DNA from: Tardiphaga sp. P9-11
GTDB taxonomy: Bacteria > Pseudomonadota > Alphaproteobacteria > Rhizobiales > Xanthobacteraceae
Reading direction: 5' to 3'
Length of the DNA: 64,000 nucleotides
NCBI RefSeq assembly: GCF_008329525.1
Contig: NZ_NPKQ01000002.1
Coordinates: 1-64,000 of the forward strand
The position numbers and the translations under genes were made by a program. The stretch's first letter is position 1. Every line of letters starts with the position of its first letter. The notes beneath the pieces were generated by a model. It saw only the letters and a program-made list of their open reading frames with translations, made no database searches and was not told where the DNA came from. Shown here in pieces: positions 61,054-64,000 of the stretch.

Positions 61054-63429
61054 TTATACCAGGCTTCGCAACTCGCGTGCTGCCGCGACCATATTTACGA
61101 GCGCAGGCCGCACCTCCTCCCATTTTCGAGTCTTCAGCCCGCAATCGGGATTGATCCAGAGCTGAGCGTCCGCCAGCCGGTGCCGTGCAAGCTTGAGCAG
61201 ATCAACCATGTCGCGCATTTCAGGCACCCGCGGCGAGTGGATGTCGTAAACGCCCGGACCTATCTCGTTCGGGTACTTGTAGGTCCTGAATGCATCGAGC
61301 AGTTCCATCTTCGACCGTGACGTTTCGATGGAGATCACGTCGGCGTCCATGGCACCAATCGCGTCGATGATGTCGTTGAACTCCGAGTAACACATATGCG
61401 TATGGATCTGCGTGTCGTCACGCACGCCGGACGAACAAATGCGGAAGCTCTCCACGGCCCAATCGAGATAGGACTTCCATTCCGATTTGCGCAGCGGAAG
61501 CCCTTCGCGGAGTGCCGCTTCGTCGATCTGAATCATACCGGCGCCAGCCTTTTCCAGATCGGCCACCTCATCGCGTATCGCGAGCGCGATCTGGCGACAG
61601 GCGACTTCGCGGGGAACGTCGTCACGCACGAACGACCAGTTCAGGATCGTGACAGGCCCTGTCAGCATGGCCTTCATCGGACGTTCGGTGAGCGACTGTG
61701 AGTACTGCCACCATTCGACGGTCATCGGATGCGGCCGGGACACGTCGCCGAACAGCACGGGTGGCCGCACGCAGCGGGAGCCATAGGACTGCACCCAGCC
61801 GTGTTTTGTGAAGGCAAAGCCGGAGAGCTGCTCGCCAAAATACTGCACCATGTCGTTGCGCTCGAACTCCCCATGTACCAGCACGTCGAGACCGATATTC
61901 TCCTGCCAGCGCACCGCCCTTGCCGTCTGGTTCTGCAGGAACGTCTTGTAGGCGGCATCGCTGAGTGTGCCTCTGACATGGGCCCCGCGCGCATTTCTCA
62001 CTTCCGCAGTTTGTGGAAACGAGCCGATGGTCGTTGTCGGAAATGTCGGCAGCCTGAAGCGTCGATGCTGTTCGGCCGCCCGTGAGACAAAGTCACTGCC
62101 ACGCTGACGCATGGTTGCATCAACAGAGGCGACGCGCTTGGCGACAGTAACGTCGTGGATCTTCGGCGATGCCTTTCGCGCGGCGGCTGCGGCATCCGAC
62201 GTTGCAAGCGTCGCGGCGACATCAGCGCGGCTGCTAGCCAGTGCAGCACCGAGGGTGGCCAGTTCTTCCATCTTCTGGATCGAAAAGGCCAGCCAGCTAT
62301 TGACGTCCGGATCGAGCTCGGTCTCAAGGCTCAGATCGATCGGCACATGCAGCAGCGAGCAAGATGGCGCGAGCTCCACGCGATCCCGTCCCAGCAGATC
62401 GACCATGGGCTCCAACCCATCGAGAAGACTGGACAGGTCGGATCGCCAGATATTGCGTCCATCGATCACGCCGAGCGAGAGAACCATGTCCTTCGGCACT
62501 TTCGCAGCGACTTCATCGAACTGATCGGGTGCACGAACCAGATCGAGATGAAGGCCGGCCACGGGAAGCGACAAAGCCAGATCGAGGTTGTCACCCAGCT
62601 CGCCAAAATAAGTGTTCAGCATGATCCTGAGTTGCGGAACCGCTTCGGCAAAAGCCGCATAAGTCTTCTGCAGCGCCTGCCGAGCGGACGCGTCGAGATC
62701 GAGCACCAGACACGGCTCATCCAGTTGCACCCACTCGGCGCCGCCGTCGGCTAATTCCCCGAGCACCTCAACATAGACGGGCAGCAATCGATCGAGCAGC
62801 GTTACCGGGTCGAATGACGCACCCATACTCTTGGCCAGTTTGAGATAGGTCACAGGCCCGACCAGCACAGGTCGTGTCTGATAACCCAGCGATCTCGCCT
62901 CCTCATACTCCTTGATCGGCTTGCGCGATGCGAGACTGAAGGTCTGATCCTGCGTCAGCTCAGGCACCATGAAATGATAGTTGGTATCAAACCACTTGGT
63001 CATCTCCTGTGCCGGTACGCCTTGCGACGCGCCATGCGCATGAGAGCCGTGCGTGCAGGCCTCGTCATGCGCATCGCCTTGTGATCCACGCGCCATGGCA
63101 AAATAGGTCGCGAAGGAAACATCTCCGCCGGTCCAGCCATAGACTTTGGGAATAGCGCCTACCATGACGCTGGTATCGAGCACTTGATCGTAGAAGGAGA
63201 AGTCGTTCGACGGCATGACCGTGATCCCGAGCGACTTTTGACGCGCCCAGTTTGCGGCACGCAGTCCGATGCCGACATCGATCAGTGCATTCTCGTCGAT
63301 TGTACCGGACCAATAGCTTTCCAGCGCCATCTTGAGCTCACGCCGCGGACCGATCCGTGGCGTCCCCAATGTAGCAACAGGAAGTGAGGTAGTTGATTTT
63401 GAAGAAGTAGACTTTGACACAGTAGACAT
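61054..63429 (-). CDS. metE: Cobalamin-independent methionine synthase MetE
   Basis: 791 residues. Two barrel halves: an N-terminal one with LGTPRIGPRRELKMALESYWSG and a C-terminal one with TTIGSFPQTAEVRNARGAHVRG, LVHGEFERNDMVQYFGEQLSG, THMCYSEFNDI (zinc ligands His and Cys), IQIDEAALREGLPLRK and NPDCGLKTRKW (second Cys). It methylates homocysteine with methyltetrahydropteroyl-glutamate in the last step of methionine synthesis. It is preceded by a cobalamin riboswitch, so it is made when B12 is low. Confidence 0.97.
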   Translation of the reverse strand: MSTVSKSTSSKSTTSLPVATLGTPRIGPRRELKMALESYWSGTIDENALIDVGIGLRAANWARQKSLGITVMPSNDFSFYDQVLDTSVMVGAIPKVYGWTGGDVSFATYFAMARGSQGDAHDEACTHGSHAHGASQGVPAQEMTKWFDTNYHFMVPELTQDQTFSLASRKPIKEYEEARSLGYQTRPVLVGPVTYLKLAKSMGASFDPVTLLDRLLPVYVEVLGELADGGAEWVQLDEPCLVLDLDASARQALQKTYAAFAEAVPQLRIMLNTYFGELGDNLDLALSLPVAGLHLDLVRAPDQFDEVAAKVPKDMVLSLGVIDGRNIWRSDLSSLLDGLEPMVDLLGRDRVELAPSCSLLHVPIDLSLETELDPDVNSWLAFSIQKMEELATLGAALASSRADVAATLATSDAAAAARKASPKIHDVTVAKRVASVDATMRQRGSDFVSRAAEQHRRFRLPTFPTTTIGSFPQTAEVRNARGAHVRGTLSDAAYKTFLQNQTARAVRWQENIGLDVLVHGEFERNDMVQYFGEQLSGFAFTKHGWVQSYGSRCVRPPVLFGDVSRPHPMTVEWWQYSQSLTERPMKAMLTGPVTILNWSFVRDDVPREVACRQIALAIRDEVADLEKAGAGMIQIDEAALREGLPLRKSEWKSYLDWAVESFRICSSGVRDDTQIHTHMCYSEFNDIIDAIGAMDADVISIETSRSKMELLDAFRTYKYPNEIGPGVYDIHSPRVPEMRDMVDLLKLARHRLADAQLWINPDCGLKTRKWEEVRPALVNMVAAARELRSLV

Positions 63430-63544
63430 GGCTTAACCCCAATGATTGGGGGCAAAAGGCCAAAGTGACACGTCTGGATTCCACGACGGCAGTCGCGGAA
63501 TCGCAACCGCACCACCGGGACACCCCGCCCGAGGACGTTTATGT

Positions 63545-63735
63545 TGTCGGGGCAGGTCTCCTGGCTCGCGGGTCAATGCTGCTGTCCGGTCTTCCCAAAA
63601 CCTTTGCAGGTCTCAGTGACTTTAATGGACAGCGGCTCACCGCTTACAGTTGCGGGGGCAGCTCCGGCCTTGGCTTAACGCCTCACCGGCTTCCCTCTTA
63701 GCTTCGGGCAAACCTTCCCGAAGAACCACGACAGC
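63545..63735 (-). promoter_or_regulatory. Cobalamin riboswitch upstream of metE
   Basis: On the minus strand the B12 box AGCCAGGAGACCTGCC lies at 63551-63566, matching the consensus. Upstream in the same strand the segments GGGAAGCCGGTGAGG near 63690 and CTGCCCCCGCAACTGTAAGCGG near 63650 complete the usual P1-P7 elements (5' side of the aptamer from about 63735). The gene start is 116 bases downstream. Class I/II cobalamin riboswitches repress metE when cobalamin is present, because the MetH pathway is then used. Confidence 0.93.
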
Positions 63736-63856
63736 TTCACATATGGGCAACATCGCACGGCAGTCAACAGAGCGTGCGCGGACGAACTCTGCCCACACGC
63801 AGCAGCGCGTTGAAGATTCCGGAGCCGGAGTGGGCCGTAGCCCCGAGATCAAACGC

Positions 63857-63885
63857 ATCAAGCCCGGCACGAGGCCGGGCTTGAT
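63857..63885. terminator. Terminator hairpin between the M23 gene end and the riboswitch
   Basis: ATCAAGCCCGGC and GCCGGGCTTGAT with an ACGAG loop make a 12-bp stem. It lies about 30 bases after the stop of the partial gene on the minus strand. A short run of T (TTGAT) follows, so it probably terminates that gene. Confidence 0.75.
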
Positions 63886-63915
63886 CAAATGCGAACTACA
63901 CTTCGTGGATTGCGC

Positions 63916-64000
63916 TTACGCGCCGTTGAGGAACTGCAGCGGATCAACCGGCGACGAGCCCTTGCGGATTTCGAAGTGAAGCTGCGGCGAAGTGACTTCA
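63916..64000 (-). CDS. C-terminal end of an M23-type peptidase/LysM protein (partial)
   Basis: Only the last 27 codons are in the window. On the minus strand they read EVTSPQLHFEIRKGSSPVDPLQFLNG and stop at 63916. HFEIRKGxxPVDPxxFL is the end of the LytM/M23 zinc peptidase fold of NlpD-like murein hydrolase activators. The gene extends beyond 64000. Confidence 0.65.
   Translation of the reverse strand, partial: EVTSPQLHFEIRKGSSPVDPLQFLNGA

Noticed and set aside
1-64000. CRISPR arrays, tRNA and rRNA genes
   Set aside because: No regularly spaced direct repeats of CRISPR length and no cloverleaf or rRNA signature were found by reading both strands; a dedicated scan was not possible.

Overview
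The window looks like the chromosome of a Bradyrhizobium/Rhodopseudomonas/Afipia-type alphaproteobacterium. The signs are the gene orders yajC-secD-secF-DUF498-squalene-synthase-like and ssb/uvrA, an outer-membrane beta-barrel of the Omp25/Omp31 kind, a DUF1127 mini-protein, Tat-type signal peptides, and two exact GTTC-N7-GTTC boxes, which is the LexA/SOS operator of alphaproteobacteria, in front of ssb and uvrA. The genus is inferred; no rRNA or tRNA gene was seen.

The window has two halves. From 1 to about 37.5 kb it is accessory DNA. (a) 1-4.5 kb is a small defence-like cluster of uneven, locally low GC: an EcoRII/PspGI-type endonuclease overlapping a SIR2-domain protein, remnants of a VRR-NUC nuclease gene, an unknown protein with a C-terminal membrane helix, and a Ser/Thr-kinase-like gene overlapping an H-NS-like DNA-binding protein. 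(b) 4.7-30.7 kb is bounded by two inverted, outward-facing ends of the same IS3-family element. It holds a paralogue-rich oxidoreductase/hydrolase cluster: two old-yellow-enzyme ene-reductases, two alpha/beta hydrolases, three SnoaL-like proteins, two tautomerases, an SDR, a Gfo/Idh/MocA dehydrogenase, an EthD-type protein, a DUF3237 protein, an MFS exporter and a periplasmic binding protein. Three closely related LysR regulators, two AraC regulators, a histidine kinase and a large STAND-type regulator are interspersed, with at least three decayed genes. The likely theme is handling of small carbonyl or enone compounds; the substrate is unknown. (c) 31.0-36.3 kb is a four-gene minus-strand module of three overlapping tyrosine recombinases plus a small coiled-coil protein. 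It sits at the island edge beside the core gene ssb and is the best candidate for the machinery that moved the island.

From 37.6 kb onward the DNA is mostly conserved core: ssb, an outer-membrane protein, uvrA, a HAD phosphatase, an SPW protein, trmFO, the yajC-secD-secF operon with two genes related to mitochondrial complex I assembly factors, an AAA-type DUF815 ATPase, and metE under a cobalamin riboswitch. Smaller insertions interrupt it: a trypsin-like protease directly behind uvrA, an IS5-like element whose transposase 5' half has been lost and which carries a membrane-protein gene (flanked by CTAG on both sides), a perfect 40-bp palindrome, and a gene-free 0.65-kb stretch after it. A kinase-like protein fused to an acyl-CoA-synthetase C-terminal domain follows trmFO.
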